From positions 3,844,001 to 3,908,000 of the forward strand of contig NC_010170.1 of the NCBI RefSeq assembly GCF_000067205.1: a stretch of DNA of 64,000 nt, given 5' to 3'. Source of the DNA: Bordetella petrii. Its GTDB lineage: Bacteria > Pseudomonadota > Gammaproteobacteria > Burkholderiales > Burkholderiaceae_B. The notes under the pieces were generated by a model. The model worked only from the letters and a program-made list of their open reading frames with translations. It was not told where the DNA came from and did not search any database. The position numbers and the translations under genes are program-made. Positions 51,430 to 60,785 of the stretch are shown one piece after another (the first letter of the stretch is position 1; each line of letters opens with the position of its first letter).

Positions 51430-52994
51430 ACGCCCCCGTCACGATCTACCTGCCGCGCGACGCCGCGGCCCTGGCCATGGATGCCGACGCCGTCGCCCGG
51501 GCCATCGAGCAAGAAGCCTCCCGTCGCGGCGCGGCGGTGCGCCTGGTGCGCAACGGTTCGCGCGGCCTGTTGTGGCTTGAACCGCTGGCCGAAGTGGCCA
51601 CGCCGTCCGGCCGCGTCGCCTACGGCCCCGTGCAGCCCGACGACGTGCCCGGCCTGTTCGATGCCGGCTGGCTGCAGGGTTCACCGCATGCGCTGTGCCA
51701 CGGCCCCACCGAAGACATCCCCTATCTGAAGAAGCAGCAACGCCTGACCTTCGCGCGGGTGGGCATCACCGACCCGCTGTCCATCGACGATTACGTGGCG
51801 CACGATGGCTTGCAAGGCCTGCGGCGCGCGCTCTGCCTGACGCCGCAGCAGATCGTCGACGAAGTGTCGGCCTCCGGCCTGCGCGGCCGGGGCGGCGCCG
51901 CGTTCCCCACCGGCATCAAGTGGAAAACCGTGCTGACCACGCCGGCCGAACAGAAGTACATCGTCTGCAACGCCGACGAAGGCGATTCGGGCACGTATTC
52001 CGACCGCCTGCTGATGGAAGGCGACCCGTATGTGCTGATCGAAGGCATGGCCATTGCCGGCCTGGCGGTCGGCGCCACCTACGGCTACATCTATGTGCGC
52101 TCGGAATACCCGCAGGCCATCGCCACCCTGAACGAAGCCATCGCCCGTGCGCGGCAAGCCGGATGGCTGGGCGACGACATCCAGGGCAGCGGCCGCCGCT
52201 TCGACCTCGAAGTGCGCAAGGGCGCCGGCGCCTATATCTGCGGCGAAGAAACCTCACTGCTGGAGAGCCTGGAAGGCAAGCGCGGCGTGGTGCGCGCCAA
52301 GCCGCCTCTACCTGCCATCGCGGGCCTGTTCGGCAAGCCCACGGTCATCAACAACGTCATTTCGCTGGCCTCGGTGCCCATCATCCTGGCGCGTGGGGCG
52401 GCCTACTACCGCGACTACGGCGTGGGACGCTCGCAGGGCACGCTGCCCTTCCAGCTGGCCGGCAACCTGAAGCATGGCGGCCTGGTCGAGGCCGCCTTCG
52501 GCCTGACGCTGCGCGAGCTGCTGTACGACTTCGGCGGCGGCAGCGCCTCGGGCCGGCCGCTGCGCGCGGTGCAGGTGGGCGGCCCGCTGGGCGCCTACCT
52601 GCCCGAGTCGCAATGGGATGTGCCGCTCGACTACGAAGCCTATGCCGCCATCTCGGCCATGGTGGGCCACGGCGGCATCGTGGCCTTCGACGACACCGTG
52701 GACATGGCCCGCATGGCGCGCTACGCCATGGAATTCTGCGCCGTCGAATCCTGTGGCAAGTGCACGCCCTGCCGCATCGGCGCGGTGCGCGGCGTCGAGA
52801 CGCTGGACAAGATCGCCACGCGCGGCGCCCAGCACGAGCAGCAGGTGCACCTGCTGCGCGACCTGTGCGACACCATGCTGGGCGGATCGCTGTGTGCGCT
52901 GGGCGGCATGACGCCGTACCCGGTGCTGTCCGCGTTGAACCATTTCCCTGAAGACTTCGGGGTGGCCGCGCCAGCGGCCGCGCACCCGGCCTGA
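51426..52994 (+). CDS. fdsB: NAD-dependent formate dehydrogenase, beta subunit
   Basis: A 522-residue NuoF-like subunit that binds FMN, NAD and a [4Fe-4S] cluster. An N-terminal thioredoxin-like part precedes the NuoF core: GLRGRGGAAFPTGIKW, ICNADEGDSGTYSDR-type VCNADEGDSGTYSDRLLMEG, GAGAYICGEETSLLESLEGK and the cluster motif ESCGKCTPCRIGAVRGVE. It is the diaphorase half of the complex and follows fdsG directly. Confidence 0.96.
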   Translation: MNAPVTIYLPRDAAALAMDADAVARAIEQEASRRGAAVRLVRNGSRGLLWLEPLAEVATPSGRVAYGPVQPDDVPGLFDAGWLQGSPHALCHGPTEDIPYLKKQQRLTFARVGITDPLSIDDYVAHDGLQGLRRALCLTPQQIVDEVSASGLRGRGGAAFPTGIKWKTVLTTPAEQKYIVCNADEGDSGTYSDRLLMEGDPYVLIEGMAIAGLAVGATYGYIYVRSEYPQAIATLNEAIARARQAGWLGDDIQGSGRRFDLEVRKGAGAYICGEETSLLESLEGKRGVVRAKPPLPAIAGLFGKPTVINNVISLASVPIILARGAAYYRDYGVGRSQGTLPFQLAGNLKHGGLVEAAFGLTLRELLYDFGGGSASGRPLRAVQVGGPLGAYLPESQWDVPLDYEAYAAISAMVGHGGIVAFDDTVDMARMARYAMEFCAVESCGKCTPCRIGAVRGVETLDKIATRGAQHEQQVHLLRDLCDTMLGGSLCALGGMTPYPVLSALNHFPEDFGVAAPAAAHPA

Positions 52995-53011
52995 CCAGAG
53001 CGAGACCCGCC

Positions 53012-55888
53012 ATGCTCGAAACCGTCATCAAGCGCGACCGCGACCTGGGCACGCCCGCCCGCGTTTCCGAAAAGCTCGTCACCCTCACCATCGACGGCCA
53101 GGAGATCTCGGTGCCCGAAGGCACTTCGGTCATGCGCGCCGCGGCCGAGGCTGGCATCAATATTCCCAAACTGTGCGCCACCGACAGCCTGGAGGCCTTC
53201 GGCTCGTGCCGCCTGTGCCTGGTGCAGATCGACGGCCGGCGCGGCTATCCCGCGTCGTGCACCACGCCGGCCGAGAATGGCATGGTCGTGTACACCGAAA
53301 CGCCCAAGCTGCACGAACTGCGGCGCGGCGTCATGGAACTGTATATTTCCGACCACCCGCTGGACTGCCTCACCTGCCCCGCCAATGGCGACTGCGAACT
53401 GCAAGACATGGCCGGCGTCGTGGGCTTGCGCGCCGTGCGCTACGGCTACGACGGCGCCAACCACCTGAACGACCAGACCGACGCGTCCAACCCGTATTTC
53501 TCGTACGACCCGTCCAAGTGCATCGTCTGCAACCGCTGCGTGCGGGCCTGCGAAGAAACCCAAGGCACGTTCGCGCTGACCATCTCGGGCAAGGGCTTCG
53601 ATTCTCGGGTGGCGGCCGGGCAGAGCCAGCCTTTCCTCGACAGTGAATGCGTGTCGTGCGGAGCCTGCGTGCAGGCCTGTCCCACCTCGACCCTGCAGGA
53701 AAAGACGGTCATCATGATGGGTCAGGCCGAACACTCGGTGATCACCACCTGCGCCTATTGCGGCGTGGGCTGCGGCTTCAAGGCCGAAATGAAAGGCCAG
53801 GAAGTGGTGCGCATGACGCCCTGGAAAGACGGGCAGGCAAACCGCGGCCATGCGTGCGTGAAAGGCCGCTTCGCCTGGGGCTACGCCACGCACAAAGAGC
53901 GCGTGCTCAAGCCCATGATTCGCAAGCGCATCACCGACCCGTGGCGCGAAGTCTCGTGGCAAGAGGCCATCGACTACGCCGCGTCGGAGTTCCGCCGCAT
54001 CCAGGCCGAACACGGGCGCGACTCCATCGGCGGCATTACGTCGTCGCGCTGCACCAACGAAGAAACCTGGCTGGTGCAAAAGCTGGTGCGCGCCGCGTTC
54101 GGCACCAACAACGTCGATACCTGCGCGCGGGTGTGCCACTCGCCCACCGGCTACGGCTTGAAGCAGACGCTGGGCGAATCGGCCGGCACGCAGACTTTCG
54201 ATTCGGTCATGCACACCGACGTCATCATCCTGATGGGCGCCAACCCCAGCAGCGCCCACCCGGTGTTCGCCTCGCGCATGAAGCGCCGGCTGCGCCAGGG
54301 CGCGCGGCTGATCGTCATCGACCCGCGCCGCATCGAACTGGTCGACTCGCCGCACATCAAGGCCGACTATCACCTGCCGGTGCGCCCCGGCACCAACGTG
54401 GCGCTGCTGACCGCGCTGGCGCACGTCATCGTCACTGAAAACCTGGTTGACGAAGACTTCGTGGCCCGCCGCTGCGAGGACAAGGCTTTCGGCCAATGGC
54501 GCGATTTCGTGGCCCGCCCGGAAAACTCGCCCGAAGCCACCGCCGAAATCACCGGCGTGGCGGCCGAGCTGGTGCGCGGCGCGGCGCGCCTGTACGCCAC
54601 CGGCGGCAATGGCTCCATCTACTACGGCCTGGGCGTCACCGAACACAGCCAGGGCTCCACGGCGGTGATGGCCATCGCCAACCTGGCCATGGCCACCGGC
54701 AACGTCGGACGCGAAGGCGTGGGCGTGAACCCCATGCGCGGCCAGAACAACGTGCAGGGTTCGTGCGACATGGGCTCGTTCCCCCACGAACTGCCGGGCT
54801 ACCGGCACGTTTCCGATTCCACCGTGCGCGCGCAGTTCGAGGCCGACTGGGGCGTAACCCTGCAGCCCGAACCAGGCCTGCGCATTGCCAACATGTTCGA
54901 CGCGGCCATGGCCGGCAGCTTCCGCGGCCTGTACTGCCAGGGCGAAGACATCGTCCAGTCCGATCCCGATACCCAGCACGTGGCCGCCGCGCTGGCCGCC
55001 ATGGAATGCATCGTGGTGCAGGATCTCTTCCTGAGCGAAACCGCCAAGTACGCGCATGTGTTCCTGCCCGGCTCGTCGTTCCTGGAAAAAGACGGCACCT
55101 TCACCAACGCCGAGCGCCGCATTTCGCGCGTGCGCAAGGTAATGGAACCGCGCAACGGACTGTCCGACTGGGAAGTCACCGCCGCGCTGTCGAACGCGCT
55201 GGGCTATCCCATGAACTACCGCCATCCCAGCGAGATCATGGACGAGATCGCGCGCCTGACCCCGACGTTCTCCGGCGTGTCGTATGCCAAGCTCGACCGC
55301 ATGGGCAGCCTGCAGTGGCCCTGCAACGACGCCGCGCCCGACGGCACGCCCATCATGCACATCGACGAATTCGTACGCGGCAAGGGGAAATTCATGATCA
55401 CCAAGTATGTGCCCTCGGATGAACGCAGCACCCGCAAGTTCCCGCTCTTGCTGACCACGGGGCGGATCCTGTCGCAGTACAACGTCGGCGCCCAGACGCG
55501 CCGCACCCACAACGTGGCGTGGCACAGCGAAGACGTGCTCGAAATTCACCCGCAAGACGCCGAAGACCGCGGCGTCTCTGAAGGCGACTGGGTGGGCGTG
55601 CAAAGCCGCGCCGGCGAGACCGTGCTGCGCGCCACCATTACCGACCGCGTGCAACCGGGCGTGGTGTACACCACCTTCCACTTCCCCGAGTCCGGCGCCA
55701 ATGTGGTCACCACCGACAGCTCCGACTGGGCCACCAACTGCCCCGAATACAAGGTGACGGCCGTGCAGGTGATGCGCGTGTCGCAGCCCTCCGAGTGGCA
55801 GCGGCAGTGGTCGCGTTTTTCAGAGGTGCAACAGAAACTGCTGCGCGAGCGTGCCCGCGAAACCGAGGCCACGCTCAGCGGCAAATAG
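53012..55888 (+). CDS. fdsA: NAD-dependent formate dehydrogenase, molybdenum alpha subunit
   Basis: A 958-residue catalytic subunit. N-terminal [2Fe-2S] domain with C55, C66, C69 and C83; a NuoG-type His-Cys3 cluster (DHPLDCLTCPANGDCELQD); two [4Fe-4S] motifs (CIVCNRCVRACEETQ, CVSCGACVQACP). Then the Mo-bis-MGD core with its own cluster (CAYCGVGCGFK) and the Mo ligand, a cysteine rather than selenocysteine, in ARVCHSPTGYGLKQ. Molybdenum cofactor comes from the moa/moe genes nearby. It is followed by fdhD 16 bases later. Confidence 0.97.
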   Translation: MLETVIKRDRDLGTPARVSEKLVTLTIDGQEISVPEGTSVMRAAAEAGINIPKLCATDSLEAFGSCRLCLVQIDGRRGYPASCTTPAENGMVVYTETPKLHELRRGVMELYISDHPLDCLTCPANGDCELQDMAGVVGLRAVRYGYDGANHLNDQTDASNPYFSYDPSKCIVCNRCVRACEETQGTFALTISGKGFDSRVAAGQSQPFLDSECVSCGACVQACPTSTLQEKTVIMMGQAEHSVITTCAYCGVGCGFKAEMKGQEVVRMTPWKDGQANRGHACVKGRFAWGYATHKERVLKPMIRKRITDPWREVSWQEAIDYAASEFRRIQAEHGRDSIGGITSSRCTNEETWLVQKLVRAAFGTNNVDTCARVCHSPTGYGLKQTLGESAGTQTFDSVMHTDVIILMGANPSSAHPVFASRMKRRLRQGARLIVIDPRRIELVDSPHIKADYHLPVRPGTNVALLTALAHVIVTENLVDEDFVARRCEDKAFGQWRDFVARPENSPEATAEITGVAAELVRGAARLYATGGNGSIYYGLGVTEHSQGSTAVMAIANLAMATGNVGREGVGVNPMRGQNNVQGSCDMGSFPHELPGYRHVSDSTVRAQFEADWGVTLQPEPGLRIANMFDAAMAGSFRGLYCQGEDIVQSDPDTQHVAAALAAMECIVVQDLFLSETAKYAHVFLPGSSFLEKDGTFTNAERRISRVRKVMEPRNGLSDWEVTAALSNALGYPMNYRHPSEIMDEIARLTPTFSGVSYAKLDRMGSLQWPCNDAAPDGTPIMHIDEFVRGKGKFMITKYVPSDERSTRKFPLLLTTGRILSQYNVGAQTRRTHNVAWHSEDVLEIHPQDAEDRGVSEGDWVGVQSRAGETVLRATITDRVQPGVVYTTFHFPESGANVVTTDSSDWATNCPEYKVTAVQVMRVSQPSEWQRQWSRFSEVQQKLLRERARETEATLSGK

Positions 55889-55904
55889 GCTGGGAGCCAA
55901 CTGC

Positions 55905-56741
55905 ATGGACCGCCTGTACCATCCCGCGCCCAGCCGGACCGATTGCGCCGATGCCGCCGTACTGCGCGTGCGCGGCGGCATCGTCGGCGCGGCCACCCAG
56001 AGCGACCGGGTGGCCGAAGAAACGCCGGTGGCGCTGGAATACAACGGCATCAGCCACGCCACCATGCTGGCGTCGCCGGCCGACCTGGAAGACTACGCGC
56101 TGGGCTTTTCACTGACCGAGGGCATAGTCGAGCGGCCCGCCGACGTGCGCGGCATCGAGATCGTGCCGCAGTTCAACGGCATCGTGGTGCAGGTGGAAAT
56201 ATCCAGCGCCTGCGCGGCGCGCCTGAAGACGCGCCGCCGCGCCATGGCCGGGCGCACCGGCTGCGGCCTGTGCGGCGTGGAAACCTTGCCCGAGGTGCTG
56301 CGCCAGGTGCCCACCGTGGCCGACGCAGCGCCCGTGCCGCTGACCGCCGTGCTGCACGGCATGCGCGCCATGCGAGGCAGCCAGGCGCTGCACGACATTA
56401 CCGGCGCCACGCACGCGGCGGCCTGGGCCGATGCCGAGGGCCGCGTGCAACTGGTGCGCGAAGACGTCGGACGCCACAACGCGCTGGACAAGCTGGTGGG
56501 CGCGCTGGCCCGCCAGGCGATCGATCCGCGCAGCGGCATGGTGCTGGTATCCAGCCGCGCCAGCTTCGAAATGGTGCAGAAGTGCGCCGCCGCCGGCATC
56601 GGCATCCTGGCGGCGGTTTCGGCGCCCACGGCGTTGGCGATCCGCGTGGCCCAGAACACCAACGTGGCGCTGCTGGGTTTTGTGCGCAACGCCGATGCCG
56701 CCATTTACTCCCATCCCGAACGCCTTCGCCTCCGACCCTGA
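55905..56741 (+). CDS. fdhD: Formate dehydrogenase sulfurtransferase FdhD (FdsC)
   Basis: A 278-residue cytoplasmic protein that transfers sulfur from a cysteine desulfurase to the Mo-bis-MGD cofactor before it is placed in FdsA. The two sulfur-carrying cysteines are C120 and C123 (TGCGLCGVETL). EDVGRHNALDKLVG and LVSSRASFEMVQKCAAAGI are typical. The ATG at 55905 with GGGAG upstream is chosen over an in-frame extension into fdsA. It lies between fdsA and fdsD as in Cupriavidus. Confidence 0.95.
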   Translation: MDRLYHPAPSRTDCADAAVLRVRGGIVGAATQSDRVAEETPVALEYNGISHATMLASPADLEDYALGFSLTEGIVERPADVRGIEIVPQFNGIVVQVEISSACAARLKTRRRAMAGRTGCGLCGVETLPEVLRQVPTVADAAPVPLTAVLHGMRAMRGSQALHDITGATHAAAWADAEGRVQLVREDVGRHNALDKLVGALARQAIDPRSGMVLVSSRASFEMVQKCAAAGIGILAAVSAPTALAIRVAQNTNVALLGFVRNADAAIYSHPERLRLRP

Positions 56742-56745
56742 CACC

Positions 56746-57000
56746 ATGGACATTGCCAACCTGATCCGCATGGCCAACCGCATCGGCGACTTCTTCGAAG
56801 CCCTGCCCGACCGCGAAGAAGCGCTGGAGGGCATCGCCAACCACATCCAGAAATCCTGGGAACCCCGCATGCGCACGGCGCTGCTGGATTTCCTGAGCCA
56901 GCATGCCGACGGGCGGGACGGCGACGTCCGGCTCCACGACATCGTGCTCGAAGCGGTGACGCTCAATCGCGCGCGCCTGACCCCCGCCCAAGCGGCCTGA
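56746..57000 (+). CDS. fdsD: Formate dehydrogenase delta subunit
   Basis: An 84-residue small subunit that closes the fds operon. LIRMANRIGDFFEALPDREE and NHIQKSWEPRMRTALLDFLS match the FdsD family, which helps stabilise or mature the complex and has no redox centre. It starts 4 bases after the fdhD stop. The transporter gene follows after 93 bases. Confidence 0.93.
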   Translation: MDIANLIRMANRIGDFFEALPDREEALEGIANHIQKSWEPRMRTALLDFLSQHADGRDGDVRLHDIVLEAVTLNRARLTPAQAA

Positions 57001-57093
57001 AAACAACCACGACACCCCGACAACCATAGAGGCAGCCGCGGACGACCCGCAAGCGCCCATTTCCGGCCCTGCGCCGCCCTGAGAGGAGACACT

Positions 57094-58755
57094 ATGAGCA
57101 ACACCGCCACACTGGATTTGCCCGGCGCCAAGCCGGGATTCCTGGATAAAGAACGCACCATCGCGGGCCCCGGCTTCAACCGCTGGCTGGTGCCCCCCGC
57201 GGCCCTCGCCATCCACCTGTGCATTGGCATGGCCTACGGCTTCTCGGTTTTCTGGCTGCCCCTGTCCAAGTCCCTGGGCGCCGGCACGGCCACCTGCTCG
57301 GCCGACATGAGCATCCTGGCGGAGCTGTTCACCACCCAGTGCAACTGGCGCATTTCGACCATGGGCTGGATGTACACGCTGTTCTTCGTGCTGCTGGGTT
57401 GCTCGGCCGCGCTGTGGGGCGGCTGGCTGGAACGCGCCGGGCCGCGCAAGGCCGGCATCGTGGCCGCGCTATGCTGGTGCGGCGGCCTGGTGATCTCGGC
57501 AATGGGCATCCACGTGCACCAGATGTGGATGATGTGGCTGGGCTCGGGCGTCATCGGCGGCATCGGGCTGGGGCTGGGGTACATCTCGCCCGTCAGCACG
57601 CTGATCAAGTGGTTCCCCGACCGGCGCGGCATGGCCACCGGCATGGCCATCATGGGCTTCGGCGGCGGCGCCATGATCGGCGCGCCGCTGGCCGACATGC
57701 TGATGCGCCACTTCGCCACGCCTGAAGGCCTGGGCGTGTCGCAGGCCTTCCTGGCGCTGGCTATTATCTACATCGTCTTCATGGTGTCGGGCGCTCTTGG
57801 CTACCGCATCCCGCCCACCGGCTGGAAGCCCGAAGGCTGGACCGAACCGGTCAAGCACGCCAACAACACAATGATCACCAAGGGCCATGTGCACGTGAAG
57901 CGCGTATGGGGCATTCCGCAGTTCTGGCTGGTGTGGTGGGTGCTGTGCCTGAACGTGACCGCCGGCATCGGCATCATCGGCATGGCTTCGCCGCTGCTGC
58001 AGGAAGTGTTCGGCGGCACGCTGCTCGGACATCCCGAACTCGTCTACGGCCAGCTCGACAAGACCCAGCTGGCCGCCATCGCCGCCACCGCGGCGGGCTT
58101 CACCGGCCTGCTCAGCCTGTTCAACATCGGCGGGCGCTTCTTCTGGGCCAGCCTGTCCGACAAGCTGGGCCGCAAGATGACCTACTTCGTCTTCCTGGTG
58201 CTGGGCTTCGTGCTGTATTCGTCGGTGCCCTGGTCCGCGCACCTGGGCGCGCTGGCGCTGTTCGTGGGCGCGTTCTGCGTCATCATCTCGATGTACGGCG
58301 GCGGTTTTTCCACCGTGCCCGCCTACCTGGCCGACCTGTTCGGCACCCAGATGGTGGGCGCCATCCACGGCCGCATCCTGACGGCCTGGTCGGCCGCGGG
58401 GATCTTCGGGCCGGTGCTGGTGAACTACATCCGCGAATACCAGCTGTCCATCGGCGTGCCGCGCGCGCAGGTCTATGACATCACCATGTACATCCTGGCC
58501 GGGATGCTGGTGCTGGGCTTCCTGTGCAACCTGGCGATCCGCCCGGTGAACCCCAAGTACTTCATGAGCCCCGAAGAACTCGAGCGCGAAAAGGCCCTGG
58601 CCCACGAACGCGCCGTGGCCGCCGAAGTGCACGGCGAATCGACCTCCACCTTCAAGACCCCGCCGGCCCTGGTGATCGTCGCGTGGGCATGCGTGGGGAT
58701 CCCGCTGGCCTGGGGCATCTGGACCACCATCGTCAAGACCGCGGTGTTGTTCTAG
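57094..58755 (+). CDS. OFA-family MFS transporter (oxalate/formate antiporter-like)
   Basis: A 553-residue inner-membrane protein with 12 to 14 predicted helices. AIHLCIGMAYGFSVFWLPLS, GLGYISPVSTLIKWFPDRRG and GLLSLFNIGGRFFWASLSDK are OFA-family features. It is longer than OxlT, with a cytoplasmic loop near residues 240-265 and a last helix after a charged segment. Its position directly after the formate dehydrogenase genes suggests formate or oxalate transport. GAGGAG precedes the ATG. Confidence 0.93.
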   Translation: MSNTATLDLPGAKPGFLDKERTIAGPGFNRWLVPPAALAIHLCIGMAYGFSVFWLPLSKSLGAGTATCSADMSILAELFTTQCNWRISTMGWMYTLFFVLLGCSAALWGGWLERAGPRKAGIVAALCWCGGLVISAMGIHVHQMWMMWLGSGVIGGIGLGLGYISPVSTLIKWFPDRRGMATGMAIMGFGGGAMIGAPLADMLMRHFATPEGLGVSQAFLALAIIYIVFMVSGALGYRIPPTGWKPEGWTEPVKHANNTMITKGHVHVKRVWGIPQFWLVWWVLCLNVTAGIGIIGMASPLLQEVFGGTLLGHPELVYGQLDKTQLAAIAATAAGFTGLLSLFNIGGRFFWASLSDKLGRKMTYFVFLVLGFVLYSSVPWSAHLGALALFVGAFCVIISMYGGGFSTVPAYLADLFGTQMVGAIHGRILTAWSAAGIFGPVLVNYIREYQLSIGVPRAQVYDITMYILAGMLVLGFLCNLAIRPVNPKYFMSPEELEREKALAHERAVAAEVHGESTSTFKTPPALVIVAWACVGIPLAWGIWTTIVKTAVLF

Positions 58756-58801
58756 TGTTGTCCTAGCTTCTCTTGCAGGCTTGTCCTGCATCGCAGGCAC
58801 C

Positions 58802-58822
58802 CGGGGGGCATCACGCCCCCCG
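58802..58822 (+). terminator. Hairpin after the OFA transporter, possible terminator
   Basis: CGGGGGGC and GCCCCCCG form an 8-bp stem with loop ATCAC, about 47 bases after the stop. There is no T tract, so factor-dependent or partial termination is more likely than classical intrinsic termination. Confidence 0.5.
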
Positions 58823-58894
58823 CCGCATTTGCAAGGCGGCACCACCTCCCGCCCGAATCACACAGACCGGCCAGGTTCGAATTCACTCGTGGTA

Positions 58895-59027
58895 GTCCCG
58901 CGGAGCCCGGCCGACTGGCGGCGGCGCGTTGGGCGGCGGGGCAGCCTGCGCAGCAGGCCGAGGACGCGTGGTTGCGCCCGAGCCCGACGCACGGGCGCCG
59001 CCGCCAGTCGGCCGGGCTTCGCGGGAC
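58895..59027. repeat. Long inverted repeat with 33-bp arms
   Basis: 58895-58927 and 58995-59027 are reverse complements over 33 bases with one mismatch (G against A). The 67-base centre contains a further small hairpin (GCCTGC-GCA-GCAGGC). It lies in the 329-bp gap between the OFA transporter and the methyltransferase, where no gene or promoter is evident. It could be a REP-type mobile unit, a strong RNA structure or a cruciform. Confidence 0.85.
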
Positions 59028-59084
59028 GGCGCAAGAACTCAACCCCGCCTCCCCCCAGCCCCCCAAACTGCTACATTGCACGCC

Positions 59085-60215
59085 ATGCCCCCCCTCCCCA
59101 CCGTCCACTGGACCGAATCCGGCCAGGCCCACCACGCCTTGTGGCGTTCAGAATCCGCCGCGCCACCGCCCGCCCGCATCCAGGCCGCCGATGACCGGAT
59201 GCCGGCCGATGTGGCGTATCGGCTGATCTGCGAAGGCACGCACCTGCTGTGGCGTGGCGACTTCCAGAACGCCCGGCAGCTGCTGCAGGCGCTGGCGCGC
59301 CGCATCGACAAAAAATCCCGCAAGCCCGCGGCAAGCCCGCTAGACGCCTTCAACCGGCACCGGCAGGCCCAGTCGCAGCGCGCGCGCCTGCTGGGCAGCG
59401 TGCTGCTGCCCTTCGACGCCGACCATGCTATCCCCCTGCGCCGCGCTCCCGATGCCCGGCAGGCCTGCCTGCAAGCCTACGGCCCGGCGCCCGGCCCGTA
59501 CCTGGCGTCGCTGCGCGAACTGCAGGGCGTCATCGGGGCGCACGAATGGCGCAAGAAAGGCGTGCCCATCGCTGCCCTGAACGACCGCATCCACCCGCAC
59601 TATGGCGTGTTCTCGCCGGTGCGCGGCGAATACATCGACCTGGTGGCCCGCGCGCCTCTGCCCGGCGGGCAGCCCGCGCTGGCATACGACATCGGCACCG
59701 GCACCGGCGTGCTGGCGGCCGTACTGGCGCGGCGCGGCGTGCGGCGCATCGTCGCCACCGACCAGGACCCGCGCGCCCTTGCCTGCGCGCGCGAAAACCT
59801 GGCCCGCCTGGGCCTGCATGAATCCGTCGAACTGATGCAGGCCGACCTTTTCCCCGATGGCCGCGCCGATCTGGTCGTGTGCAACCCGCCCTGGCTGCCG
59901 GCGCGGCCCAGCGCCCCGGTCGAATACGCCATCTACGACCCCGACAGCCGCATGCTGCGCGGCTTCCTGCAAGGCCTGGCGGCGCACCTGGCGCCGGGCG
60001 GAGAAGGCTGGCTGATCATGTCCGACCTGGCCGAGCACCTGGGCCTGCGCGCCCCCGGCGAGCTGGCCGGGTGGATTACCGCCGCGGGCCTGCGCGTGGC
60101 GGGCCGCCTGGACGCGCGCCCCCTGCACCCGCGCGCGTCCGACCCCACCGATCCGCTGCACGCCGCGCGCGCCGCCGAAATCACCTCGTTGTGGCGGCTG
60201 GCCGCCGCCAGCTGA
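59085..60215 (+). CDS. Class I SAM-dependent methyltransferase (HemK-like)
   Basis: A 376-residue protein. The SAM-binding core starts near residue 200: YDIGTGTGVLAAVLARRGVR (motif I), ATDQDPRALACARENL and the catalytic NPPWLP, the (D/N)PP(Y/W) motif of N-methyltransferases acting on glutamine, adenine or guanine amino groups. The N-terminal 190 residues are a helical substrate domain with no close model that I recognise. It may be a protein or RNA methyltransferase. The start at 59085 is favoured because upstream in-frame codons fall in the inverted repeat. Confidence 0.87.
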   Translation: MPPLPTVHWTESGQAHHALWRSESAAPPPARIQAADDRMPADVAYRLICEGTHLLWRGDFQNARQLLQALARRIDKKSRKPAASPLDAFNRHRQAQSQRARLLGSVLLPFDADHAIPLRRAPDARQACLQAYGPAPGPYLASLRELQGVIGAHEWRKKGVPIAALNDRIHPHYGVFSPVRGEYIDLVARAPLPGGQPALAYDIGTGTGVLAAVLARRGVRRIVATDQDPRALACARENLARLGLHESVELMQADLFPDGRADLVVCNPPWLPARPSAPVEYAIYDPDSRMLRGFLQGLAAHLAPGGEGWLIMSDLAEHLGLRAPGELAGWITAAGLRVAGRLDARPLHPRASDPTDPLHAARAAEITSLWRLAAAS

Positions 60216-60254
60216 ACTGCCGCATCCTCCAGCGGCGCGCCGCGGCGCGCGTCC

Positions 60255-60785
60255 TCAGGGCTGCCCGATGCCGGTCAGCCCCAGCAGCGCGCCGACCGCC
60301 AACATCCAGAGCGGATGGACGCGGGTGAACACGGTAACTGCGGCCGTCAGCGCCGTAATGACCCCCAGCATCCAGGTATGCACAGAGGCCTCGGTGATCA
60401 GCGCGGCGCTGGCCGCCATCAGGCCGGCCGTCATGGGAAAGATGCCCGCCTGCACCACGCGGCGCCACGGCTTGTCTTTGAAGCGCTCCCACAGGCCCAG
60501 GGCCACGGCGGTCAGGATCGACGACGGGCCGAACTTGGCGATCGAGGTGACCAGCGCGCCCTGCCAGCCGGCCACGTGCCAGCCCACCAGCGTCACCACC
60601 ATCAGGTTCGGGCCGGGCGCGGCCTGGCTCAATGCGAACAGCGCGCTGAAATCCGCGTTGGACATCCATTGGTGCGCCTCCACCACCTGGCGCTGCATTT
60701 CGGGCAGGATGGTGTTGCCGCCGCCGAACGCCAGCAGCGACAACTGCGCGAAAATCACGAACAGCGAAACCAGCACGGCGCTCAT
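60255..60785 (-). CDS. ChrA-family transporter, second half (short CHR protein)
   Basis: A 176-residue membrane protein with about five or six helices. LLAFGGGNTILPEMQRQVVE, FALSQAAPGPNLMVV and FGPSSILTA are CHR-domain motifs. It overlaps its partner (60782-61357) by ATGA; such short-chain pairs together equal one full-length chromate transporter. The substrate may be chromate or sulfate, or another anion. The start at 60785 fits the overlap better than a longer frame. Confidence 0.9.
   Translation of the reverse strand: MSAVLVSLFVIFAQLSLLAFGGGNTILPEMQRQVVEAHQWMSNADFSALFALSQAAPGPNLMVVTLVGWHVAGWQGALVTSIAKFGPSSILTAVALGLWERFKDKPWRRVVQAGIFPMTAGLMAASAALITEASVHTWMLGVITALTAAVTVFTRVHPLWMLAVGALLGLTGIGQP

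Noticed and set aside
52721..55681. Open frame of 986 codons on the minus strand opposite fdsA
   Set aside because: Composition is a reflection of fdsA codons; no motif, ribosome site or start, while fdsA has complete cluster and Mo-binding motifs.
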